A DNA stretch of 16,218 bases, taken from NCBI GenBank assembly GCA_934462775.1, contig CAKSIR010000041.1:1-16218 (forward strand), given 5' to 3'. Position 1 is the stretch's first letter. Every line of letters starts with the position of its first letter. The position numbers were made by a program, and so were the translations under genes. Origin of the DNA: an uncultured Ruminiclostridium sp. GTDB lineage: Bacteria > Bacillota > Clostridia > Oscillospirales > Ruminococcaceae. The notes under the pieces are model-generated. The model ran no database searches, had not been told where the DNA came from, and worked only from the letters and a program-made list of their open reading frames with translations. Positions 1-5,510 of this stretch are shown here, piece by piece.

Positions 1-586
1 TGTCGATTGTTCTGTCGTCGCCGAAAAAGTCGTAGCCCCATACTTCCTCAAGAAGCTTGTTTCTTGTAAGGGCAATGTTTTTGTTGCGGACAAGGTAGAA
101 GAGCAGGTCGTATTCCTTAGGCGTCAGGTTTGCTTTCTCGCCGTCAATACGCACATCTCTTGCTGTAAAGTTGATTTCAAGTCCCTCAAATTTCACAATC
201 TCGCTGTTGCCTGCGTTGTTTTTAGCGTTGTTGCGCTTGATTATGGCGTTGATTCTTGCAAGCACTTCCTTTGGCGAAAACGGCTTTACAACGTAATCGT
301 CTGCGCCGATTTCAAAGCCGAAAAGCTTATCGTATTCCTCGCCTCGTGCCGAAAGCATGAGAACGGGCGTGTTCTTTATCTTGCGGATTTCCTTGCAGGC
401 TGAAAATCCGTCCAGCTTGGGCATCATTATATCAAGGATAATTATGTCAAAATCCTGATTTTTTGCAAGCTCTACCGCCTGCATACCGTCGACTGCCTCC
501 ACTACCTCGTGACCCTCGTATTCTGCGTATTCGCGGAGAACCTCGCGGATTTTCTGTTCGTCATCGGCAATAAGTATTTTGTACAT
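1..586 (-). CDS. OmpR/PhoB-family response regulator (C-terminus cut by window edge)
   Basis: A DNA-binding response regulator of a two-component system. 195 residues are visible, and about 30 C-terminal residues lie beyond position 1. Residues 1-115 form the receiver domain: the acidic pair is D8-D9, the phosphoacceptor is D52 in the ILDIMMP segment, the switch serine is S79, and the conserved lysine is K101 in VVKPFSP. Residues from about 130 onward are the winged-helix domain, with LTPKEYDLL and the recognition segment GYDFFGDDRTID just before the edge. The ATG start is preceded by AAAGGA at a good distance. No partner kinase of normal type is in the window. The gene upstream on the same strand encodes a degenerate kinase-like protein, and a canonical kinase may follow beyond the edge. 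The family is certain; the regulon is unknown. Confidence 0.93.
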   Translation of the reverse strand, partial: MYKILIADDEQKIREVLREYAEYEGHEVVEAVDGMQAVELAKNQDFDIIILDIMMPKLDGFSACKEIRKIKNTPVLMLSARGEEYDKLFGFEIGADDYVVKPFSPKEVLARINAIIKRNNAKNNAGNSEIVKFEGLEINFTARDVRIDGEKANLTPKEYDLLFYLVRNKNIALTRNKLLEEVWGYDFFGDDRTID

Positions 587-650
587 AGCGTTATGTCCTT
601 TCTTTTAAAAAAAATCGTCCAGCTGCGACCGAGGTCTTGACTGAACGAGT

Positions 651-670
651 TACATCAAATATACGATGTA
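651..670. repeat. Inverted repeat TACATC-N8-GATGTA in the response-regulator leader
   Basis: A perfect 6-bp inverted repeat with an 8-bp AT-rich centre, 65 bases upstream of the response regulator start codon. It could be an operator for a dimeric regulator. It is too short and has no T-tract after it on the minus strand, so it is not a terminator. Such a repeat can easily arise by chance in AT-rich DNA. Confidence 0.25.
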
Positions 671-703
671 GAAATAAGATTAAAATGAAATGTTGGGAGA
701 GGA

Positions 704-760
704 AATTATGATTAATTTGTCATTAACCACTGCTAAGGTTTCCCTTAACAATTATGATTA
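704..760. repeat. 11-bp direct repeat AATTATGATTA (704-714 and 750-760)
   Basis: Two exact copies of an 11-base AT-rich word lie 46 bases apart in the gap before the response regulator. A third TTATGAT core is at 771-777, overlapping the tandem TTATCA boxes. On the minus strand each copy reads as a CATAAT-like -10 hexamer, so the copies could be alternative promoters or regulator contacts. Function is not demonstrated by the sequence. Confidence 0.3.
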
Positions 761-790
761 TACCCGCCTTTTATGATAAATATGTGATAA
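757..790 (-). promoter_or_regulatory. Candidate activated promoter with tandem PhoP-like boxes upstream of the response regulator
   Basis: On the minus strand a perfect TATAAT lies at 762-757, but nothing like TTGACA sits 16-18 bases upstream. That place is taken by two exact TTATCA hexamers at 790-785 and 779-774, separated by five bases (an 11-bp period). The surrounding 11-mers match at 9 of 11 positions. Direct hexamers with an 11-bp period overlapping the -35 zone are the usual binding layout of PhoB/PhoP-type response regulators. Transcription would start near 750 and give a leader of about 160 bases before the response regulator start at 586. Autoregulation is an inference. Confidence 0.4.
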
Positions 791-812
791 ATTGCTAAAA
801 GGAAGGAAAAAA

Positions 813-1865
813 CTATTTCTTCTCGTTTTCGATTATTTCGTTCAGGAAAAGATGTACGGGCTTGTATCTTTCTGCAATAAAATCATCAAACGACGATGAA
901 AGTCTGCCTGTGACTTCGCCGTTTATTATAGGAAGCATAATTTCGGAGGTCACGGTGTTGTCGGTTGCGTAGAACGAAACAGTGCCGTTGCATTCGCTTA
1001 CAAGCTTTGCCGCAACGCGCTTTCCGACATTGGCGCGTTCAACAATGTCATAAGCGCTTTTCTGCTCGGACAGGAACGTGTTTGTAATGCGGATTACCGC
1101 CTGTCCCTTTTCATAAGTCAGTCTAAGACCGATTGAGGACTTAGGCGGCGAGTAGAGCAGGGCGTTCTGAATCAGGTTCATAACCGCGGAGGTAAATTTC
1201 TTCTCGTTAAAGTTTATCAGTGCGTCTTCCTCGGGCTTGCTGAAATCAATAAGCCTTTTGATTGACGAAAGGCACTTCTGGGTTTCATAATAAATAGACT
1301 CCAGAACCTCTGAAACGTAAATGAGGTTTTCCTTCGGCTGTATAACGTCGTATTCAAGCAGGTCGATAAGATTGTTGCAGTTTGTAAGCATTCGCTCGGC
1401 GCTGGTGAGCTGCCGCTTGATGAGGCTTGCCTCATCAACCATTTTGCGCTCCTCAAACTGTCCCTCTAACATTCCCGCGATGCTTATAATGCGGTTGAGG
1501 TCGCTTTTCAGCACGTTCACAACGTTTATTGAGCTTTCGGAAAGCTGTGAGTGGCTTATCATGTTAAGAAGATTTTCCGTTGTCTGCATTGAAAGCAGAT
1601 AACACTTGACGTCAACTCCGTCAATAATAGGCAAAAGCTCGGCGCACATTGTTTTGCCGTTGTTTCGGACGGAAATAATGCGTTCGCGCTTTATAGGCGT
1701 ATCTATTATTTCGGAGGTTCTGTCGAGCAGATTAAAGGATGTTCCGAAAAAATCCTTATCGTTTGTCCACAGTAAGCTGAAATTAAGGTCGAGGATTGCA
1801 GTTTTTTTTGCGCTGCGTCCGTTTTCAATGAGATTTTCGAGAGTTATTTCGCTGTCAGGAATCAT
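813..1865 (-). CDS. PAS-HATPase histidine-kinase-like protein without the phosphoacceptor His
   Basis: A 350-residue soluble protein with no membrane segment. Residues about 15-95 look like a PAS-type sensor domain (the AILDLNFSLLWTN strand pattern). Residues 113-170 form a two-helix DHp-like region. In this region the SHELRTPL motif of sensor kinases is replaced by KSDLNRII, so the His position is a serine (about residue 121). Residues 224-240 carry a good N-box (FTSAVMNLIQNALLYSP) of the GHKL ATPase fold. A DxGxG G1 box is not recognisable, and the G2 region is reduced to ANVGKRVAAKLV. The ATG at 1865 is chosen over an in-frame ATG at 1910 because GGAGG at 1878-1874 lies 8 bases before it. 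The start overlaps the end of the DUF896 gene by 11 bases, implying translational coupling. It is probably a pseudokinase or regulatory partner of two-component signalling; activity is unknown. Confidence 0.75.
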   Translation of the reverse strand: MIPDSEITLENLIENGRSAKKTAILDLNFSLLWTNDKDFFGTSFNLLDRTSEIIDTPIKRERIISVRNNGKTMCAELLPIIDGVDVKCYLLSMQTTENLLNMISHSQLSESSINVVNVLKSDLNRIISIAGMLEGQFEERKMVDEASLIKRQLTSAERMLTNCNNLIDLLEYDVIQPKENLIYVSEVLESIYYETQKCLSSIKRLIDFSKPEEDALINFNEKKFTSAVMNLIQNALLYSPPKSSIGLRLTYEKGQAVIRITNTFLSEQKSAYDIVERANVGKRVAAKLVSECNGTVSFYATDNTVTSEIMLPIINGEVTGRLSSSFDDFIAERYKPVHLFLNEIIENEKK

Positions 1866-2070
1866 TTTTCTTTCCTCCAACAAGCTTTGTTTTGTTTCCG
1901 TTTTCATCAATTACATAGGTATTTTCAAGCTGCGCTATAAGATTTTTTGTATGAAGCGCGCGGTATTCGTCGCGGAGGGCTTTCTGCTCTGCCAGCTCCT
2001 CTTCGGTAAGCTTGTCCGTTTTGGATTTTCTGGCAAGCTCGTTGATTCTCTGTACCTTTTCTTTATCCAT
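1855..2070 (-). CDS. DUF896 (YnzC-like) small protein
   Basis: A 71-residue, highly charged helical protein of the DUF896/YnzC family. The family signature is plain in the first 50 residues: a start of the type MDKEKVQRINELARKSK, then LTEEELAEQKALRDEY, then a run ending in LIAQLENTYV. The C-terminal 20 residues are a variable lysine/glycine tail. The founding member, Bacillus subtilis YnzC, is a small cytoplasmic two-helix protein of uncertain function encoded in the SOS-controlled yneA region. The ATG has AAAGGAA upstream. The gene lies 19 bases downstream of the Gx membrane protein gene and overlaps the kinase-like gene by 11 bases, so it belongs to the same transcription unit. Nothing in the context explains its role. 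Confidence 0.88.
   Translation of the reverse strand: MDKEKVQRINELARKSKTDKLTEEELAEQKALRDEYRALHTKNLIAQLENTYVIDENGNKTKLVGGKKNDS
1870..1878 (-). promoter_or_regulatory. Shine-Dalgarno site that decides the kinase-like gene start
   Basis: GGAGG (1878-1874, minus strand) lies inside the last codons of the DUF896 gene, 8 bases before the ATG at 1865. The alternative ATGs at 1910 and 1907 have no comparable site, so the shorter 350-residue protein is preferred. Confidence 0.7.
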
Positions 2071-2089
2071 TTTATTAGTTCCTTTCGGA

Positions 2090-2611
2090 TTATTTTATAT
2101 TTCTTATCACGCCCATGAACGGTTTGTTTCTTTGTATCAGGCAGACGCAAAGACCTGTAAGCGCGCCGCTTAAAATTCCTCCCATAAGCATTACCGGCAG
2201 GTACCACAGCACCGAAGCGCTGCCGTAAACAATGACTGCGGCAATCATCTGACCGATGTTATGACCGAAAGCGCCCAAAATACTTACGGTTGGAATGTAT
2301 TTGCCGTGAAAAAGTTTTCTTCCGATACACATGAACAGCATGGCGAAAACGCCGCCGACTGCACTGAAAAACACCGTCATCATCGCTCCCGTAATCAGTG
2401 CGCCGAGAACGATTCGCAGCGCAAGCACAATTACGCTGTCGCGGATTTTCCAGCTTCCTCCTGCGAAAAGTATAAACAGCGTCACAATGTTTGCAAGCCC
2501 AGGCTTGAACATAGGGCAAAACGAAATCGGGGGAAGCTGCGCTTCAATGACGAATACGATGAGCGCGGCGGCGGTAAAAAGTGAAAGAGCGCATATTTTC
2601 TGTATTTTCAT
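2090..2611 (-). CDS. Gx transporter / heptaprenyl diphosphate synthase component I-like membrane protein
   Basis: A 173-residue integral membrane protein with about six hydrophobic helices (roughly 6-24, 37-52, 58-80, 83-100, 108-130 and 136-158). The loop PMFKPGLANIVTLF (about 33-46) is the hallmark of the Gx transporter family, also named Hpre_diP_synt_I. Despite that name, many members resemble substrate-binding membrane subunits and sit next to NusG domain II and ApbE genes. That is the case here: the ATG overlaps the NusG domain II stop codon by four bases (ATGA). The substrate or partner is unknown. A role in flavin or quinone-linked membrane redox chemistry is inferred from neighbours, while isoprenoid synthesis is the older alternative annotation. 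Confidence 0.82.
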   Translation of the reverse strand: MKIQKICALSLFTAAALIVFVIEAQLPPISFCPMFKPGLANIVTLFILFAGGSWKIRDSVIVLALRIVLGALITGAMMTVFFSAVGGVFAMLFMCIGRKLFHGKYIPTVSILGAFGHNIGQMIAAVIVYGSASVLWYLPVMLMGGILSGALTGLCVCLIQRNKPFMGVIRNIK

Positions 2612-2997
2612 CTTGCTACTCCGTCAAGTTCTGTTTCGGATTCGATTCGTATTTCAAGCCTGTTAGGCACGCATATTATGGGAGTAAAGCCGCTGCTTAT
2701 CCTGCCTGTTTTTATGCACACATGGTCGGGACAGTCGGCGGTTATAACCGAGATTGCGCCGTTTTCAACATAAACGGTGTTGCTGCCGTTTTCACTTTCG
2801 ATTACCAGTTCATACGGCTCTGTGACAAGCTCAAGGTCTATTTCCCGCACAAGCTGACCGCAGCTGTATATTTTAGCGACGCGTCCGCCTGTTTTTATAC
2901 TGCTCATCAGCAGATACAGCGCCAGTAACAGCAGAAACGTTCCTGTTATTACTGCTATATGAACAAAAGCTTTGCAGCAAGGTTTATTTTTCGCCAT
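2608..2997 (-). CDS. NusG domain II-containing membrane-anchored protein
   Basis: A 129-residue protein. A short basic N-terminus is followed by one transmembrane helix (about 11-33), then a small extracytoplasmic beta domain. Its signature is the cysteine pattern CPDHVCIKTG (C89, C94) and IICVPNRLEIRI (C109), typical of the stand-alone NusG domain II family found beside Rnf-like and ApbE genes; it is not a transcription factor NusG. The ATG at 2997 lies inside the last codons of apbE (14-base overlap). An in-frame ATG at 3120 would add 41 residues that overlap apbE and carry no family similarity, so it is rejected. The ribosome binding site is weak (GGAAT), consistent with coupling to apbE translation. 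A redox or chaperone role for the cysteines is speculative. Confidence 0.85.
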   Translation of the reverse strand: MAKNKPCCKAFVHIAVITGTFLLLLALYLLMSSIKTGGRVAKIYSCGQLVREIDLELVTEPYELVIESENGSNTVYVENGAISVITADCPDHVCIKTGRISSGFTPIICVPNRLEIRIESETELDGVAR

Positions 2998-3994
2998 AAA
3001 TTTCAATTCCGTTATCGTATAATGGAGTATGCGTAACCTTTCCCGACACGTCAATAAAAACTGCCGATACGTTATCAAGGCTGTTGATAAGCTTTTCGGA
3101 TTTTTCCCTGCCAAGCACAAAGCAGGCAGTCGAAAGGCAGTCCGCCGTAAATGAATCCTCGCAGATTATGGTTACGCTTCTCAGTCCGCTGTCCGCAGGA
3201 AATCCGGTTTTGCTGTCAAAAATGTGGCAGTAGCGTTTGCCGTCCTGCTCAAAATAACGTTTGTAGTCGCCCGAGGTAACTACCGCTGTCTGTCCGACAA
3301 TAAGCCTTGCGGCTATTTCCGTATCCGGCAAATTCGGGTCGGCAATGCCGATTTTCCACTTGTCAGTGCCGTTTTTTAAGCCGATTGTTACAATATTTCC
3401 GCCAAGATTAAGGATTCCTGCGGCTGCTCCGTTTTGGATAAGACTGTCACGGAGGAGATTTCCTGCATATCCTTTGGCAATGGCTCCGAGATTAAGCTTT
3501 ATGTTTTTGTCGGTGAACATTACGGTTTTGTTTTCGGCGTCCAGAATTACCTTTTGCCAGCCCTTTTCGGCAGCGGCTGCTTTTATTTCGTCAGCCGATG
3601 GGACTCGCGGATTTTCTGTGCCGATTCCCCATAAGTCAACCAGCTTTCCAACGGTAATATCAAGCGCTCCGTCAGTAGCTTCTGCCCATTTGAGTCCGGC
3701 TTCAATCAGCTCATACAGCATATCCGAAACAGCGACCGCATTGTTATACGCACTGCTGTTCAGCTTATACAGTTCGCTGCTTTCGCTTTCGGCAGAAGCA
3801 GTTTGTTCCACTTTTTCAAGCAGTGTGAACGATTTTTCGAGAGCCTGTTCAAGCGTTTCCTTATTCTTGCCGTAAATTTTGGCTGAAATAAGCGTGTCAA
3901 ATGCAAATACTGACTTTTCGGCGCTGCAGTTTTGTTCATTGCAGCCTGAAAACATGAACAAGCAACACAAAATAAGCACAATAGCACGTTTCAA
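2984..3994 (-). CDS. apbE: FAD:protein FMN transferase lipoprotein
   Basis: A 336-residue ApbE-family enzyme that moves FMN from FAD onto a threonine or serine of target redox proteins outside the membrane. The N-terminus is a lipoprotein signal: a basic start, a hydrophobic stretch and lipobox FSGC with Cys18. Family motifs are LNLGAIAKGYAG (167-178), LNLGGN (195-200), HIFDSKTG (257-264) and the magnesium-site segment TADCLSTA (283-290). Length is normal. The first motif carries Asn where Asp is more common (DLGGIAKGY). The start is TTG at 3994, supported by AGGTGA a few bases upstream; no ATG is nearby. It is the first gene of the leftward operon and is followed by the NusG domain II and Gx genes. 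No FMN-binding-domain target or Rnf subunit is in the window. Confidence 0.95.
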   Translation of the reverse strand: MKRAIVLILCCLFMFSGCNEQNCSAEKSVFAFDTLISAKIYGKNKETLEQALEKSFTLLEKVEQTASAESESSELYKLNSSAYNNAVAVSDMLYELIEAGLKWAEATDGALDITVGKLVDLWGIGTENPRVPSADEIKAAAAEKGWQKVILDAENKTVMFTDKNIKLNLGAIAKGYAGNLLRDSLIQNGAAAGILNLGGNIVTIGLKNGTDKWKIGIADPNLPDTEIAARLIVGQTAVVTSGDYKRYFEQDGKRYCHIFDSKTGFPADSGLRSVTIICEDSFTADCLSTACFVLGREKSEKLINSLDNVSAVFIDVSGKVTHTPLYDNGIEIYGEK

Positions 3995-4018
3995 GCAATC
4001 ACCTCAGATACACGATAA

Positions 4019-4047
4019 ATTATACAACAAAAACAGTCGAATAGCAA
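4019..4047 (-). promoter_or_regulatory. Promoter of the apbE operon
   Basis: On the minus strand, TTGCTA (4047-4042) and TATAAT (4024-4019) are separated by exactly 17 bases, a good housekeeping-sigma promoter. It reads leftwards into apbE, leaving a leader of roughly 15-20 bases that includes the ribosome binding site. Two copies of GTCGAATA (plus strand 4036-4043 and 4057-4064) flank and overlap its -35. Confidence 0.7.
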
Positions 4048-4064
4048 GATTTTTTTGTCGAATA
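4036..4064. repeat. Direct repeat GTCGAATA, 21-bp period, over the apbE -35 region
   Basis: Exact 8-base copies at 4036-4043 and 4057-4064 start 21 bases apart, two helical turns. One overlaps the -35 hexamer of the leftward promoter; the other lies just upstream of it. This could be a regulator site, but 8-base repeats are not rare in AT-rich gaps. Confidence 0.3.
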
Positions 4065-4106
4065 TTGTTTTTAAATAGTATTAAGTCTGAAAATCCTGTG
4101 ATAATG

Positions 4107-4135
4107 TTGCAAAATCCGAAAATATGTGCTATAAT
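4107..4135 (+). promoter_or_regulatory. Promoter of the ruvC operon
   Basis: TTGCAA (4107-4112), a 17-base spacer, and a perfect TATAAT (4130-4135). The predicted start near 4142 gives a leader of about 25 bases to the ruvC ATG. No LexA/DinR-type palindrome is seen overlapping it. This is the only strong promoter visible for the long rightward gene series. Confidence 0.75.
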
Positions 4136-4167
4136 AAATCGTTATTATATTGGAGTAGTGTATATTT

Positions 4168-4665
4168 ATGAGAATAATCGGCATTGACCCGGGCTATGCG
4201 ATTGTGGGTTTTGGCATACTTGATTACGAAAACAGCAGGTTCAGAGTTGTTGATTACGGCGCGATTACAACGGATAAGGATACTCCCTTTAACGACAGAC
4301 TTACCGAAATTTACAGCGATCTTTGCTATGTTCTCGATAAGTATAAGCCTGAATTTATGTCAATTGAAAAGCTGTATTTCCAGAACAATCAGAAAACCGC
4401 AATTGATGTTGCGGAGGCAAGGGGGGTTATTCTCCTTGCGGCAAATCAGCGCAGAATTGAGATTTACGAATACACGCCGCTTCAGGTAAAGCAGTCTATA
4501 ACAGGCTACGGCAAGGCAGTAAAAAAGCAGGTTCAGGATATGACCAAGCGGGTTCTGGGACTGAGCGAGGTGCCTAAGCCCGATGATACGGCGGACGCGC
4601 TGGCAATGGCGATTTGCCACGGACATTGCTACAACTCTCAGATGAGCCTGTACATGAACAAATAA
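4168..4665 (+). CDS. ruvC: Holliday junction resolvase RuvC
   Basis: A 165-residue endonuclease that cuts Holliday junctions symmetrically as part of the RuvABC recombination machine. The first catalytic aspartate is D7 in MRIIGIDPG. The glutamate is E67 in SIEKLYFQNNQKTA, and the C-terminal acidic pair is D140 and D143 in PDDTADALAMA, all in the expected order. Length matches the family. The ATG is preceded by TGGAG about 12 bases upstream, a modest site. It is the first gene of the rightward unit, with ruvA following 17 bases after the stop and ruvB further down, the usual ruv cluster. Confidence 0.97.
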   Translation: MRIIGIDPGYAIVGFGILDYENSRFRVVDYGAITTDKDTPFNDRLTEIYSDLCYVLDKYKPEFMSIEKLYFQNNQKTAIDVAEARGVILLAANQRRIEIYEYTPLQVKQSITGYGKAVKKQVQDMTKRVLGLSEVPKPDDTADALAMAICHGHCYNSQMSLYMNK

Positions 4666-4682
4666 TACGAGGTCTGAATAAA

Positions 4683-5285
4683 ATGATTTATAGTGTAAAA
4701 GGCGAACTTATACATACAGACGGCAACCTTGCGGTTGTGGAATGCGGCGGAGTAGGCTATGCCTGCCGCACAACCTCATATACGCTGTCCCCTTTGAAAA
4801 TAGGCGAAACAGTACGGCTGTACACCTATCTCAGTGTGCGCGAGGACGCGGTCGAGCTTTTCGGCTTCGGCGATATGCAGGAGCTTAACTGCTTCAAAAT
4901 GCTGATTTCCGTAAACGGAGTAGGTCCTAAAGCGGCGCTTTCGATTCTTTCTAACCTGTCGCCGCAGGGCTTTGCGCTTACTGTGGTATTAGGCGACAGC
5001 AAGGCGCTCACCCGCGCTCAGGGAATCGGTACAAAAATAGCTCAGCGAATTGTGCTTGAGCTTAAGGATAAGCTTGCAAAGGAAAACAACAGCTTTACAG
5101 CAGAGGACTATTCGGATATGACGGGAGCTGCGGCGCCGATTGGAAACAACGCTGCCGAGGCGTTGTCGGCGCTGGTTGTGCTTGGATTTACAACGGGTCA
5201 GGCAACGGTTGCACTGGCAGGAATCGCGCCCGATACGCCTGTGCCTGAAATGGTAAAAATGGGATTAAAACGGCTTTCGCAATAA
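4683..5285 (+). CDS. ruvA: Holliday junction branch migration protein RuvA
   Basis: A 200-residue protein that binds the four-way junction as a tetramer and loads the RuvB motor. The N-terminal OB-fold (about 1-62) begins MIYSVKGELI. Two helix-hairpin-helix motifs follow: ISVNGVGPKAALSIL (about 75-89) and LTRAQGIGTKIAQRI (109-123). The C-terminal RuvB-interacting domain is about 152-200, after a variable linker. The ATG at 4683 is chosen because GAGGT stands 9 bases upstream and the protein then starts exactly as the family does. A longer in-frame start inside ruvC is discarded. Confidence 0.97.
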   Translation: MIYSVKGELIHTDGNLAVVECGGVGYACRTTSYTLSPLKIGETVRLYTYLSVREDAVELFGFGDMQELNCFKMLISVNGVGPKAALSILSNLSPQGFALTVVLGDSKALTRAQGIGTKIAQRIVLELKDKLAKENNSFTAEDYSDMTGAAAPIGNNAAEALSALVVLGFTTGQATVALAGIAPDTPVPEMVKMGLKRLSQ

Positions 5286-5302
5286 GAAAGGTTGTTCACG
5301 GA

Positions 5303-5497
5303 ATGGATAATGAGGAAAAAATGCCTGCTGCCAACGAGGAGATAATGACCGAGCTGAAAAGGCAGCGCAGAATGCTGACGGCAATACTGGTTATTGTCTG
5401 TGTTATTGCTGCGGCAGTGCTGATTTACATACTTTTCAAGGTGTTTGTCGGCTCGATATTTGCACAGGTTGTGAGTCTGATAACGGGACTTTTTTGA
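5303..5497 (+). CDS. Small membrane protein between ruvA and ruvB
   Basis: A 64-residue protein I do not recognise. The acidic/basic N-terminus (about 1-23, MDNEEKMP then a helical ELKRQRR stretch) is followed by a strongly hydrophobic helix (about 24-46) and a second hydrophobic tail (47-64). The likely topology is a cytoplasmic N-terminus with one or two membrane segments. AAAGG lies about 13 bases before the ATG, a weak site. The gene starts 17 bases after ruvA and ends 13 bases before ruvB, and the ruvB ribosome binding site abuts its stop codon. Base composition and codon use look like the neighbours. No catalytic motif is present. Confidence 0.75.
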   Translation: MDNEEKMPAANEEIMTELKRQRRMLTAILVIVCVIAAAVLIYILFKVFVGSIFAQVVSLITGLF

Positions 5498-5510
5498 GGG
5501 AGGTTAAGCC

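Noticed and set aside
651..670. Inverted repeat as a transcription terminator after the kinase-like gene
   Set aside because: The stem is only 6 bp, AT-rich, and not followed by a T-tract on the minus strand.
1606..2118. 170-residue plus-strand reading frame opposite the kinase-like and DUF896 genes
   Set aside because: It runs antisense to two well-supported genes, has no ribosome binding site, and its composition is that of a mirrored coding frame.
3345..3875. 176-residue plus-strand reading frame opposite apbE
   Set aside because: Antisense to clear ApbE motifs, Ser/Pro-rich as expected of a shadow frame, with no start signal.
4057..4072. Possible LexA/DinR (SOS) box before ruvC
   Set aside because: The CGAAT half-site has no matching GTTCG half at the correct spacing, so SOS control of the ruv genes is not supported by this sequence.
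4614..4682. 23-residue N-terminal extension of ruvA inside ruvC
   Set aside because: The extension has no family similarity, and the ATG at 4683 has a proper GAGGT site and gives the conserved MIYSVKGE start.
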